Source: Lachnospiraceae bacterium
GTDB taxonomy: Bacteria; Bacillota; Clostridia; Lachnospirales; Lachnospiraceae
Reading direction: 5' to 3'
Assembly: GCA_014804695.1 (NCBI GenBank)
Contig: JAAUZJ010000041.1
Coordinates: forward strand, 1 to 34,981
DNA: 34,981 nt
Of the stretch, positions 22,408 to 32,800 are shown one piece after another; position 1 is the first letter of the stretch; every line of letters starts with the position of its first letter. The position numbers and the translations under genes are program-made. A model generated the notes under the pieces. The model was not told where the DNA came from and did no database searches. It saw nothing but the letters and a program-made list of their open reading frames with translations.

Positions 22408-24480
22408 ATGATATACACACAACATGATGGATTAACTATATTGAAATTAAATGATAAGAAAAATAAGGTTTCATTTGATACACTTGCCAATGTAATACTT
22501 GAAAGACCATCAAATATAATATATTGTGAATTGGAAGATGAACTTTATGGTATTATCAGTATGGGGGATATTGCACGAGCAAGTGAAAGTGGATTAGATT
22601 ATGTTGCAATAAATAGGGTGTTCACAAGAATCCTGCCTAATGATAAATATATGACAGCTAAAAATATATTCCACGAAAAAGAGAATATTAATGCACTTCC
22701 TGTTGTAAATGAGGATAATAAACTTTTGGGGGCTTATACGCGATGGGATGATTTATATAACAGGAATATGTTCACGATAGGAAAAGTAAATTCGTTTTAC
22801 GAAGATTATCCACTTATATTTCTTGTCAGACCTTGTGAGATATTCAGGGAAAGGTATAGAACATTTAGATATTTTTATGATTATCTGTTATCGCAGGGGG
22901 GGGCGGTTAGAGATATTGCATATAGTGAAGTGTTGGATTACATTGATATTGCCGATTTGATATTATTTGTGTGTGAGGATGAACTTAGGGCAATTGATAC
23001 ACTTGCTAAACATATATTACAAAAGGATTTGTTCAGAAGCGAGCTAAAAACATATGGAAATTTTATGAATAAATTAAAAAATGAATTTGTAAGATCATAT
23101 TTATGTAATATAAAACATCAAGGTGTACATGTTTTGAATTTGGTTTGCCGAAAGTATTATGGCAGTGCATGGGAACAAAGTATCAAAGATAAATTTTCTG
23201 CTTTTGGAGAGAAGGTAAGTGATCTATTTCCACCCTCTATGTATCCTCAATTTTTTGGTGATTTGTACACAGAAGAGTATGCAAATAGTATTATGCATTT
23301 ACCTGTTACAACAGAAACCGGAAGTTATAATGGGAAACTAAAGGATTGTAGTGGGGAATTATATAATGTCATAAATGGAGAGCGTTATACGGTTGGACAG
23401 CCGGAAAAATATCAAAAAACAATCTATTTTGTGGGTCCATGTTTTATTTATGGACGTTATGTGGAAGATAAGAATACAATAGAGAGTTTTTTACAAAAAC
23501 ATTTAAATGATGCACAGCAAGAGATAAAGGTAGTAAATTGCGGAAGCATAATATATTCTTCGCAACCAGATTTAGAATTGGCGCGTATAAAGGAAATGCC
23601 ATTGAAAAAAGGAGATTGTGTAGTTATATATATAGATAATAAAAGTTTTTCTGATATTCCTGAACTTAATCTGATGGATATTTTGGAAAAATATAATGCA
23701 AGCACTGATTGGATGATAGATATGCCCAAACATTGTAATCATAAAATAAATGCTTTGTATGCAGAGGCTGTTTATGATGAACTTAAACCAATCTTAGCAG
23801 AGGTTGTAGATGGACAGGATGAGAAAATCATAAAGGATGAAGATTTTGTAAAAACAACATATATAGATCGATACTTTGCAGCTTTTAATCCTTCAATATA
23901 TGGAAAAATTGGTTCTATTATTATGAACTGTAACCCATTTACTTATGGACACCGTTATTTGATAGAGGAGGCTTTGAAGATAGTTGACTTTTTGATTATA
24001 TTTGTGGTGGAAGAGGATAAGTCCGTATTTTCGTTCGATAAACGGTTTGCAATGGTCTATGATGGTACTAAAGATTTAAATAATGTAATGGTAGTGCCAA
24101 GCGGCCCGTTTATTTTATCACAAACAACGTTTCCTGAGTATTTTGTTAAGGAAGCAGATGAGGATATTGTTCAAAATGTAGAGAATGATATTACTATTTT
24201 TGCGAAAAGTATAGCACCGAAATTAAACATCAGATATAGATTTGTTGGTGAGGAACCGGAAGATTTAGTTACAAATGAATATAATTCCGCAATGAAAAGA
24301 ATTTTGCCCAAAAACGGAATTGAATTGGTTGAGATACCAAGAAAAAAGCTGAATAAGCAATATATCAGTGCTTCTCTGGTCCGGAAATATTTTGAGAATT
24401 ATGATAAGGAGAAGCTATATGAGTTAGTGCCAAAAACTACGTTGGAAATATTGTTTCCGGAAAATTCAATTTTTCTGTAA
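22408..24480 (+). CDS. CBS-pair / SGNH-like / citrate-lyase-ligase-like adenylyltransferase fusion
   Basis: A 690-residue multidomain protein. Residues 1-125 look like a CBS-domain pair (GIISMGDIARASESG, then NALPVVNEDNKLLGAYT), the kind that senses nucleotides. The middle is helical and unrecognised. Around 340-450 an SGNH-like segment begins TIYFVGPCFIYGRYVED. From about 500 the C-terminus is a nucleotidyltransferase like CitC, the ligase that acetylates the citrate lyase carrier: IIMNCNPFTYGHRYLIEEA (about 504-522, TxGH-type motif) and ISASLVRKYF (about 652-661). No citrate lyase genes are near, so citrate use is unlikely; relatives occur in surface polysaccharide clusters. Start ATG has GGGAGG nearby. 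Its DNA is more AT-rich than the ribosomal genes around it, and a G8 run sits at 22896-22903. Confidence 0.72.
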   Translation: MIYTQHDGLTILKLNDKKNKVSFDTLANVILERPSNIIYCELEDELYGIISMGDIARASESGLDYVAINRVFTRILPNDKYMTAKNIFHEKENINALPVVNEDNKLLGAYTRWDDLYNRNMFTIGKVNSFYEDYPLIFLVRPCEIFRERYRTFRYFYDYLLSQGGAVRDIAYSEVLDYIDIADLILFVCEDELRAIDTLAKHILQKDLFRSELKTYGNFMNKLKNEFVRSYLCNIKHQGVHVLNLVCRKYYGSAWEQSIKDKFSAFGEKVSDLFPPSMYPQFFGDLYTEEYANSIMHLPVTTETGSYNGKLKDCSGELYNVINGERYTVGQPEKYQKTIYFVGPCFIYGRYVEDKNTIESFLQKHLNDAQQEIKVVNCGSIIYSSQPDLELARIKEMPLKKGDCVVIYIDNKSFSDIPELNLMDILEKYNASTDWMIDMPKHCNHKINALYAEAVYDELKPILAEVVDGQDEKIIKDEDFVKTTYIDRYFAAFNPSIYGKIGSIIMNCNPFTYGHRYLIEEALKIVDFLIIFVVEEDKSVFSFDKRFAMVYDGTKDLNNVMVVPSGPFILSQTTFPEYFVKEADEDIVQNVENDITIFAKSIAPKLNIRYRFVGEEPEDLVTNEYNSAMKRILPKNGIELVEIPRKKLNKQYISASLVRKYFENYDKEKLYELVPKTTLEILFPENSIFL

Positions 24481-24487
24481 GTTAGTA

Positions 24488-24517
24488 TTGACATTTTAAA
24501 ACTTATCATGTTATATT
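24488..24517 (+). promoter_or_regulatory. Sigma-A promoter of rplJ-rplL
   Basis: TTGACA (24488-24493), 18 bases, TATATT (24512-24517); a 17-base spacing to TTATAT is also possible. It restarts ribosomal transcription after the inserted genes. Confidence 0.87.
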
Positions 24518-24523
24518 AAACAA

Positions 24524-24640
24524 GGTCGCATCGACCATGCCGAAGACAGTAGGTGCCGTTATGGCGTAAGCGTATCGCCTACCGAGGAGAAGAGTTTATA
24601 ATGAAAATATGAACCTTCCTGTCTTCAGGGAGGTTTTTTT
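24524..24640 (+). ncRNA. L10 leader (rplJ-rplL autoregulatory RNA)
   Basis: The transcript starts with a small hairpin (24524-24536). A longer irregular stem follows (about 24549-24582) in the place where L10 in complex with L7/L12 binds in the known Firmicutes leader. It ends in the terminator at 24612-24640. GAAGACAG (24542-24549) is fully complementary to 24619-24626 in the terminator, giving an alternative antiterminator pairing. Excess L10 is expected to favour termination. Position, layout and sequence fit the L10 leader family; the fold was judged by eye. Confidence 0.85.
24612..24640 (+). terminator. Attenuator terminator in the L10 leader
   Basis: An 8-bp stem with one G-U pair (24612-24619 with 24628-24635), 8-base loop and a run of seven T (24634-24640). 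It precedes rplJ by about 58 bases. Confidence 0.88.
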
Positions 24641-24697
24641 ATATGATAAATAAGGCTAAACTCCTATCGGCGTAAAATCTAAAAGGAGGTAAATGTA

Positions 24698-25351
24698 ATG
24701 GCAAAAGTTGAATTGAAGAAACCTGTAGTAGATGAGATTTCCGCAGCAATCAAAGATGCTCAGTCCGTTGTGCTGGTAGACCATCGTGGACTTACCGTAG
24801 AACAGGATACAGAACTTCGTAAGCAGCTTCGTGAAGCAGGAATTAACTATAAGGTTTACAAGAACACAATGATGAATTTTGCATTCAAGGGTACTGACTG
24901 TGAAGCGCTTGTTCCATATCTTAAGGGCCCCAGTGCATTGGCTATTTCTACAGAAGACGCTACAGCACCGGCCAGAGTTCTTTGCAAGTTTGCTAAAACA
25001 GCCGATAAACTTGAAATCAAGGGTGGAATTGTAGAAGGCGTTGTTTATGACGCAGCAGGAATTACCAGCGTATCCAAGATCCCTTCAAGGGAAGAGCTTC
25101 TTTCCAAGCTGCTTGGAAGCATCCAGTCACCTATTGCAAACTTCGCTCGTGTTATGAATCAGCTTGCAGAAAAAGGCGGTGCATCAGAATGTGCAGCACC
25201 CGAAGCTAAAGCTGAGGAAGCAGCAGAAGCTCCTGTAGAGGAAGCGAAGGCTGAGGAAACAGCAGAAGCTCCTGTAGAGGAAGCAAAGGCTGAGGAAACA
25301 GCAGAAGCTCCTGCAGAGGAAGCAAAGGCTGAAGAGACAGCAGAAGCATAA
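24698..25351 (+). CDS. rplJ: 50S ribosomal protein L10 with a repetitive acidic tail
   Basis: A 217-residue L10, about 45-50 longer than usual. The normal part runs to about residue 165 (MAKVELKKPVVDEISAAI, VLVDHRGLTVEQDTELRKQL, NYKVYKNTMMNFAF, and helix 8 with SPIANFARVMNQLAEKG, which docks L7/L12 dimers). The extra tail is made of three copies of a 13-residue unit (AEAPVEEAKAEET) plus a fourth start, all Ala, Glu, Lys, Pro and Thr. L10 anchors the L7/L12 stalk and represses its own mRNA via the leader just upstream. ATG 24698 has AAAGGAGG eight bases before it. Confidence 0.97.
   Translation: MAKVELKKPVVDEISAAIKDAQSVVLVDHRGLTVEQDTELRKQLREAGINYKVYKNTMMNFAFKGTDCEALVPYLKGPSALAISTEDATAPARVLCKFAKTADKLEIKGGIVEGVVYDAAGITSVSKIPSREELLSKLLGSIQSPIANFARVMNQLAEKGGASECAAPEAKAEEAAEAPVEEAKAEETAEAPVEEAKAEETAEAPAEEAKAEETAEA
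25223..25351 (+). repeat. 39-nt in-frame tandem repeat at the end of rplJ
   Basis: Three units (25223-25261, 25262-25300, 25301-25339) and a 12-base partial copy that ends in the stop codon. Units 1 and 2 differ at one base; unit 3 differs at a few more and changes Val to Ala. Copy number could change by slippage without breaking the frame. Confidence 0.93.
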
Positions 25352-25397
25352 ATAGAAAAATATCAGATGATTAAATTTAAAATGGAGGTAAATTATA

Positions 25398-25778
25398 ATG
25401 GCAAAATTATCTACTCAGGAATTAATTGATGCAATTAAAGAGTTAACAGTATTAGAGTTAAATGATTTAGTAAAAGCTTGCGAAGAAGAGTTCGGTGTAT
25501 CCGCAGCAGCAGGCGTTGTAGTTGCAGCAGCAGGTGCTGGTGATGCAGGCGCAGCAGCAGAAGAGAAGACAGAATTTGATGTTGAGCTGACAGATGTTGG
25601 TCCTAACAAGGTTAAAGTTATCAAGGTTGTTCGTGAAGCTACAGGTCTTGGTTTGAAAGAAGCTAAAGACTTAGTTGATTCTGCTCCTAAGATGGTAAAA
25701 GAGGGTGCATCTAAAGAAGAAGCTGATGATATCAAAGCTAAATTGGAAGCTGAGGGTGCAAAAGTTACTCTTAAATAA
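25398..25778 (+). CDS. rplL: 50S ribosomal protein L7/L12
   Basis: A 126-residue L7/L12. The N-terminal dimerisation helices have [21 protein letters not shown], split here as two motifs; the Ala/Gly-rich hinge follows ([16 protein letters not shown]). The C-terminal factor-binding domain has [32 protein letters not shown] and a closing [10 protein letters not shown]. It forms the mobile stalk that recruits translation GTPases. TGGAGG precedes the ATG by nine bases. It is cotranscribed with rplJ and ends at a terminator before rpoB. Confidence 0.98.
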   Translation: MAKLSTQELIDAIKELTVLELNDLVKACEEEFGVSAAAGVVVAAAGAGDAGAAAEEKTEFDVELTDVGPNKVKVIKVVREATGLGLKEAKDLVDSAPKMVKEGASKEEADDIKAKLEAEGAKVTLK

Positions 25779-25797
25779 GACAAAATTTCTAAATCAA

Positions 25798-25821
25798 GTC
25801 AGGCCGCAAGGTCTGGCTTTT
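25798..25821 (+). terminator. Terminator/attenuator between rplL and rpoB
   Basis: An 8-bp stem with two G-U pairs (25798-25805 with 25810-25817), a GCAA tetraloop and then TTTTCT. The short T run suggests partial termination, which would set the ratio of ribosomal protein to polymerase mRNA. Confidence 0.78.
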
Positions 25822-25885
25822 CTATTGGCAGCTGCCAATCTTTGAAAATACATAAAAATCTACAAAAATTCAACAAAAATAATTA

Positions 25886-25914
25886 TTGACTGATTTTTCC
25901 GCTTGCAGTATAAT
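25886..25914 (+). promoter_or_regulatory. Sigma-A promoter of rpoB-rpoC
   Basis: TTGACT (25886-25891), 17 bases, TATAAT (25909-25914). The leader to the chosen rpoB start is about 85 nt. Confidence 0.9.
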
Positions 25915-26006
25915 ATATAATACACTATTCTGGTGTGCTATGCTTATTTGAAGTATAATCTCCGATAAATAGGCGCTAAATCATGAAGAACGGGGTGAAA
26001 TTGTCA

Positions 26007-29000
26007 ATGGAAAAGAACAGGATTCGTGTGGCTGCTGCTGGCAGAAATACGCGTATGACTTATGCACGACAGAAAGAGGTTCTGGAAATGCCGAACTTGA
26101 TAGAAGTTCAGAAGAACTCCTATCAGTGGTTTTTAGATGAGGGATTGAAGGAAGTCTTTGACGATATTTCTCCTATTTCAGACTATAACGGGCATTTGAG
26201 TCTGGAATTCGTAGATTTTGAATTGTGTGAAAAAGATGTAAAGTATTCTATTGAAAAATGCAAGGAAAGAGATGCGACTTATGCGGCGCCGCTTAAAGTC
26301 AAAGTTCGACTTATTAATAAGGAAAAGGACGAGATTACGGAACATGATATTTTCATGGGCGATCTGCCTCTCATGACAGAGACAGGAACTTTCGTGATCA
26401 ATGGCGCAGAACGTGTCATTGTAAGTCAGTTAGTACGTTCTCCCGGAATATATTATGCGATAAGTCATGATAAAATAGGCAAGAGACTTTTCTCATCAAC
26501 CGTTATTCCGAACCGTGGAGCATGGTTAGAGTATGAGACGGATTCCAATGATGTTTTTTATGTGCGTGTGGATAGGACCAGAAAGGTGCCTATTACCGTA
26601 TTGATAAGAGCGCTTGGAGTTGGCTCTAATGATGAGATCAGGGAATTGTTTGGAGATGAACCTAAGATTGAAGCAAGTTTTTCTAAAGACGTTTCTGAGA
26701 ATTATCAGGAAGGTCTCTTAGAGTTATATAAGAAGATACGTCCCGGTGAGCCGCTTAGCGTTGAAAGCGCAGAGAGTCTGATTCAGGCCATGTTCTTTGA
26801 TCCTAGAAGATATGATCTGGCTAAAGTCGGAAGATATAAATTTAATAAGAAACTTATGTTTAGGAATAGAATAAGGCATCACATTCTTGCGGAAGATGTT
26901 GTAGATACGATGACTGGAGAGGTGATTGCCAAGGCCGGAGATAAAGTAACGGCTGAACTTGCTGATACTATTCAGAACAGTGCAATTCCGTATGTTTTAA
27001 TTCAGACAGAAGAAAAGAACGTAAAAGTGCTTTCTAACATGATGGTTGACATAACTAATTTTGTTGAGTGCAATCCAAGAGAACTTGGTATCACGGAGTT
27101 AGTTTATTTTCCTGTGCTTCAACAGATTCTTGAAGAGTACAGTGAAGATCCGGAAGAACTTGCAGACGCTATTCAGAGGAATGTGCATGAACTCATTCCT
27201 AAACATATTACTAAGGAAGATATACTTGCTTCTATTAATTATAATATACATTTAGAGTATGGCATCGGAAATGATGATGACATCGACCATTTGGGCAACA
27301 GACGTATACGTGCGGTCGGAGAGTTGTTGCAGAATCAGTATCGAATCGGTATGTCCAGATTGGAAAGAGTTGTACGTGAAAGAATGACTACTCATGATGC
27401 GGAGGAGATTTCCCCGCAGGTATTGATAAATATTAAACCTGTACAGGCTGCCGTAAAAGAATTCTTTGGTTCTTCGCAGCTGTCACAGTTTATGGATCAG
27501 AACAATCCTCTTGGTGAACTTACACATAAGAGACGTTTGTCGGCACTTGGTCCCGGTGGTCTTTCCAGAGACAGGGCCGGATTTGAGGTCAGGGACGTTC
27601 ATTATACCCATTACGGAAGAATGTGTCCTATAGAGACGCCGGAAGGTCCTAACATCGGTCTGATCAACTCTCTTGCATCATATGCAAGAATTAACGAATA
27701 CGGTTTTGTGGAAGCTCCTTACCGTAAAATCGATAAAAGTGATCCGCAGAATCCCCGTGTTACCGAGGAAGTTGTCTATATGACGGCGGATGAAGAAGAT
27801 AACTATCATGTAGCTCAGGCGTCCGCACCTTTGGACGCAGAAGGACACTTTACACGTAATAGTGTATCCGGTCGTTATAGGGAAGAGACACAGGAATATC
27901 CTAAGGCAATGTTTGATTACATGGATGTATCTCCTAAGATGGTATTTTCCGTGGCAACTGCGCTTATTCCGTTTTTACAAAATGATGATGCTAACCGTGC
28001 GCTGATGGGTTCTAACATGCAGCGTCAGGCCGTTCCGCTTCTTTTCACCGAAGCTCCGGTTGTCGGTACAGGAATGGAACCAAAAGCAGCGGTTGACTCA
28101 GGTGTCTGCGTTGTTGCTAAGAAAGCAGGTACAATTGATTATGTATCATCAAGCCTGATTAAAATTACTTATGACGATGGCGAAAAGGATGAATATCATT
28201 TAGCGAAGTTCTCCAGAAGTAACCAGTCTAACTGCTATAACCAGAAGCCGGTTGTATTCAAGGGCAATCATGTTGAACAAGGCGAAGTTATTGCAGATGG
28301 ACCTTCTACAGAAGGAGGAGAACTTGCACTTGGTAAAAACCCTCTCATTGGTTTTATGACATGGGAAGGTTATAACTACGAGGATGCGGTCCTTCTTAGT
28401 GAAAGACTTGTTCAGGAGGATGTTTATACATCCGTTCATATAGAAGAATATGAAGCAGAAGCACGTGATACCAAATTAGGACCGGAAGAAATTACAAGAG
28501 ATGTTCCGGGTGTTGGTGATGATGCGCTTAAAGATCTGGACGAAAGAGGAATTATCCGAATCGGTGCAGAAGTTCGTGCCGGAGATATTCTGGTTGGTAA
28601 AGTAACTCCTAAGGGTGAGACTGAGCTGACTGCAGAAGAGAGACTTCTGCGCGCTATTTTCGGTGAAAAAGCAAGAGAAGTACGTGATACTTCTTTGAAA
28701 GTGCCGCATGGAGAATACGGTATTGTAGTCAACGCCAAGGTATTTACAAGAGAAAACGGGGATGAACTTTCCCCAGGTGTAAATCAGGCGGTACGTATTT
28801 ATATTGCTCAGAAGAGAAAGATTTCAGTAGGAGATAAGATGGCAGGACGCCATGGTAACAAGGGTGTTGTTTCCCGCGTTCTTCCGGTAGAAGATATGCC
28901 GTATCTTCCTAACGGACGTCCTTTGGATATCGTGCTTAATCCGCTGGGCGTGCCTTCACGTATGAATATCGGACAGGTACTTGAAATCCATTTATCACTG

Positions 29001-29861
29001 GCTGCTAAAGCGCTTGGATTTAATGTGGCTACGCCGGTGTTTGACGGAGCTAAGGAAGGCGATATTATGGACACGCTGGACTTGGCAAATGATTATGTAA
29101 ACCTGGAATGGGAAGAATTCGAGAAAAAGCATAAAGAAGAACTTTTACCGGAAGTTATGGATTATTTATACGAGAACAGGGATCACCGTGAGTTATGGAA
29201 GGGCGTTCCGATTTCCCGTGACGGTAAAGTAAGACTGCGTGATGGTAGGACAGGCGAGTATTTTGATGCTCCGGTTACAATTGGACACATGCATTACCTG
29301 AAACTGCATCATTTGGTAGACGATAAGATTCATGCGCGTTCGACCGGTCCTTATGCACTGGTTACACAGCAGCCTCTTGGTGGTAAAGCACAGTTTGGCG
29401 GACAGCGTTTCGGAGAAATGGAAGTATGGGCGTTAGAGGCATATGGCGCTGCCTATACGCTTCAGGAAATTCTGACGGTTAAATCCGATGATGTTGTCGG
29501 TCGTGTTAAGACCTATGAAGCAATCATTAAGGGCGATAATATTCCCGAACCCAGTATTCCGGAGTCATTCAAGGTTCTGCTTAAGGAATTGCAGTCACTT
29601 GGTCTGGATGTCAGAGTGCTTCGTGATGACCATACAGAAGTAGAAATTATGGAGTCGGTTGATTATACCGAAAGCGATTACCGCTATGAAATAGAGGGCG
29701 ATTCCGGTAATTATGATTATGATAAGGAGTCACTTGGCGAGTTAGGTTATCAGAAACAGGAATTTGATGAAGAAAGCGGAGAGCTTGTCAATAGTGAAGA
29801 TGATGACTTTGCTGAAGATGATATGGAATTGGATATTGATTTCGAAGAATCTTACGAGTAA
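26007..29861 (+). CDS. rpoB: RNA polymerase beta subunit
   Basis: A 1284-residue beta subunit. I start at ATG 26007 ([12 protein letters not shown]), nine bases after CGGGGTG; an ATG at 25983 adds eight residues without a good site. The rifampicin region (about 485-520) reads [20 protein letters not shown] then [10 protein letters not shown], with the usual Asp, His and Ser, so the sequence looks rifampicin-sensitive. Further conserved parts are [20 protein letters not shown], the [14 protein letters not shown] block, [20 protein letters not shown] and [20 protein letters not shown] near the end. The last 70 residues form a Firmicutes-like acidic tail ([16 protein letters not shown]). It is followed by rpoC after 35 bases. 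Confidence 0.98.
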   Translation: MEKNRIRVAAAGRNTRMTYARQKEVLEMPNLIEVQKNSYQWFLDEGLKEVFDDISPISDYNGHLSLEFVDFELCEKDVKYSIEKCKERDATYAAPLKVKVRLINKEKDEITEHDIFMGDLPLMTETGTFVINGAERVIVSQLVRSPGIYYAISHDKIGKRLFSSTVIPNRGAWLEYETDSNDVFYVRVDRTRKVPITVLIRALGVGSNDEIRELFGDEPKIEASFSKDVSENYQEGLLELYKKIRPGEPLSVESAESLIQAMFFDPRRYDLAKVGRYKFNKKLMFRNRIRHHILAEDVVDTMTGEVIAKAGDKVTAELADTIQNSAIPYVLIQTEEKNVKVLSNMMVDITNFVECNPRELGITELVYFPVLQQILEEYSEDPEELADAIQRNVHELIPKHITKEDILASINYNIHLEYGIGNDDDIDHLGNRRIRAVGELLQNQYRIGMSRLERVVRERMTTHDAEEISPQVLINIKPVQAAVKEFFGSSQLSQFMDQNNPLGELTHKRRLSALGPGGLSRDRAGFEVRDVHYTHYGRMCPIETPEGPNIGLINSLASYARINEYGFVEAPYRKIDKSDPQNPRVTEEVVYMTADEEDNYHVAQASAPLDAEGHFTRNSVSGRYREETQEYPKAMFDYMDVSPKMVFSVATALIPFLQNDDANRALMGSNMQRQAVPLLFTEAPVVGTGMEPKAAVDSGVCVVAKKAGTIDYVSSSLIKITYDDGEKDEYHLAKFSRSNQSNCYNQKPVVFKGNHVEQGEVIADGPSTEGGELALGKNPLIGFMTWEGYNYEDAVLLSERLVQEDVYTSVHIEEYEAEARDTKLGPEEITRDVPGVGDDALKDLDERGIIRIGAEVRAGDILVGKVTPKGETELTAEERLLRAIFGEKAREVRDTSLKVPHGEYGIVVNAKVFTRENGDELSPGVNQAVRIYIAQKRKISVGDKMAGRHGNKGVVSRVLPVEDMPYLPNGRPLDIVLNPLGVPSRMNIGQVLEIHLSLAAKALGFNVATPVFDGAKEGDIMDTLDLANDYVNLEWEEFEKKHKEELLPEVMDYLYENRDHRELWKGVPISRDGKVRLRDGRTGEYFDAPVTIGHMHYLKLHHLVDDKIHARSTGPYALVTQQPLGGKAQFGGQRFGEMEVWALEAYGAAYTLQEILTVKSDDVVGRVKTYEAIIKGDNIPEPSIPESFKVLLKELQSLGLDVRVLRDDHTEVEIMESVDYTESDYRYEIEGDSGNYDYDKESLGELGYQKQEFDEESGELVNSEDDDFAEDDMELDIDFEESYE

Positions 29862-29896
29862 GACGACATTGGTTAGTGGAAAGGAGCATAACTTAA

Positions 29897-32800
29897 ATGG
29901 CGGAAATAAAACAGGAAACGTACCAACCTATGACATTTGATGCAATCAGAATCGGTCTTGCCTCCCCTGAAAAAATAAGAGAGTGGTCAAGAGGCGAGGT
30001 TCTGAAACCGGAAACAATTAATTATAGGACATTGAAGCCTGAGAAAGACGGACTTTATTGTGAAAAGATTTTTGGGCCCAGCAAGGACTGGGAGTGTCAT
30101 TGCGGTAAATATAAGAAGATCAGATATAAGGGTGTAGTCTGCGACCGATGCGGCGTTGAGGTTACCAAAGCCAGTGTCCGCAGGGAGCGTATGGGGCATA
30201 TTGCACTGGCTGCACCGGTATCACATATCTGGTATTTTAAAGGAATTCCAAGCCGTATGGGACTTATCTTGGACTTATCTCCAAGAGTGCTTGAAAAAGT
30301 ATTGTATTTTGCGGCTTATATTGTACTTGATGCAGGAGAGACCGATCTGGAATATAAGCAGGTGCTTTCCGAGAAAGAGTATCAGGATGCAAGAGAAACA
30401 TGGGGCTCTAAATTCCGTGTAGGCATGGGAGCTGAAGCTATCAAAGAACTGCTTCAGGCTATCGATTTGGAAGCAGAAGCAATTGAACTTAAAGCCGGTC
30501 TTAGTGATTCGAGCGGACAAAAAAATGCCCGTATCATTAAAAGACTCGAAGTAGTAGAAGCGTTCAGGGAGTCCGGAAATAAGCCTGAGTGGATGATAAT
30601 GGATGCAATTCCGGTCATACCGCCGGATTTACGTCCTATGGTACAGTTAGACGGCGGTCGTTTTGCAACCTCTGACTTAAACGATTTATATAGAAGAATC
30701 ATTAACAGAAATAACCGACTTAAGAGACTTTTGGAATTAGGTGCGCCTGATATTATCGTGCGTAATGAAAAAAGAATGTTACAGGAGGCTGTTGATGCGT
30801 TAATTGATAACGGAAGAAGAGGACGTCCGGTTACAGGACCCGGAAACAGGGCACTTAAGTCCTTATCCGATATGTTAAAAGGTAAATCGGGACGATTCCG
30901 TCAGAATTTGCTCGGAAAACGTGTTGACTACTCTGGTCGTTCCGTTATTGTGGTAGGCCCCGAATTAAAGATATATCAATGCGGTCTTCCAAAAGAAATG
31001 GCAATTGAGTTATTTAAGCCTTTTGTTATGAAGGAATTGGTATCAAGGGGTATTTCACAGAATATTAAAAATGCTAAGAAGCTTGTAGAGAGGCTGGATA
31101 CTCAGGTATGGGATGTACTGGAAGAGGTGATCAGAGAACATCCGGTTATGCTCAACCGTGCTCCTACACTGCATAGATTAGGTATTCAGGCATTTGAGCC
31201 TATTTTGGTTGAAGGTAAAGCTATCAAGCTGCATCCCCTTGTATGTACGGCGTTCAATGCCGACTTTGATGGTGACCAGATGGCGGTTCATCTTCCGTTG
31301 TCGGTAGAAGCTCAGGCTGAATGTAGATTTTTACTTTTATCTCCTAATAACCTCTTAAAGCCTTCGGATGGCGGTCCGGTTGCCGTTCCTTCACAGGATA
31401 TGGTACTTGGTATCTACTATCTGACACAGGAGAGAGAGGGCGTTGTCGGAGAAGGTAAGTATTTTAAGAATATAAATGAGGCAATTCTTGCTTATGAAAA
31501 TAATGAGTGTACCCTTCACAGCAGGATACATGTGAGAGTGCAGAAAGAAACTGCCGATGGCGAAGTTATTACTAGTGTTGAAGAGTCTACGCTTGGACGT
31601 TTTATTTTCAACGAAATATTACCGCAGGATCTGGGCTTTGTAGATAGAAGCAAGCCTGAGAACTTCCTTAAACTGGAAGTCGATTTCCATGTTGGTAAGA
31701 AACAGCTTAAGCAGATTCTTGAAAAAGTCATTAACATTCATGGTGCAGTAAAAACCGCTGAAGTTCTTGACTTGATTAAGTCTACCGGCTACAAATATTC
31801 TACCAAGGCAGCTATGACCGTATCAATTTCGGATATGACAGTGCCGGCTAAGAAGCAGGAAATGCTTGATGAAGCACAGGCTACAGTTGATAAGATTGCA
31901 CTGAACTTCAGACGTGGTCTTATTACCGAGGAAGAGAGATATCGTGCAGTAGTTGAGACCTGGAACGAGACTGATAAGGAATTGACAGAGGTATTGCTCT
32001 CCGGTCTTGATAAATATAATAATATCTTTATGATGGCGGATTCCGGTGCGCGTGGTTCTAACCAACAGATTAAGCAGCTTGCCGGTATGCGTGGACTGAT
32101 GGCGGATACAATGGGTAGAACTATTGAGCTGCCTATCAAGTCGAATTTCCGTGAAGGACTTGACGTTTTGGAGTATTTCATGTCTGCGCATGGTGCTCGT
32201 AAAGGTCTGTCTGATACGGCTTTGCGTACTGCCGATTCAGGATATTTGACAAGACGTATGGTCGATGTCTCTCAGGAATTGATCATTCGCGAAACTGACT
32301 GCTGTGAGGGCAGCGATGAGATTCCGGGTATGTATGTCAAGGCATTTATGGACGGAAGAGAGACAATTGAAGGTCTTAAAGATAGAATTGTAGGCAGGGT
32401 AGCCTGTGAAGAAATCAAGGATAAAGACGGAAATGTGATCGTAAAGAGAAATCATATGATCACACCGAGCCGTGCAGCCAAGATTTTAAGCGTGGGTGTA
32501 AATGATAAGGGAGAACCTGTTGAGGCCGTTAAGATCCGTACAATTTTAACCTGCCGTTCCCATATAGGAATCTGTGCAAAATGTTACGGCGCTAACATGG
32601 CAACCGGAGAGGCTGTACAAGTTGGTGAGGCAGTCGGTATAATTGCGGCTCAGTCCATCGGAGAGCCTGGTACACAGCTTACAATGCGTACTTTCCATGC
32701 GGGTGGTGTTGCCGGTGACGATATCACACAAGGTCTTCCCCGTGTTGAAGAGTTATTTGAGGCACGTAAGCCAAAGGGACTTGCAATTATTGCAGAATTT

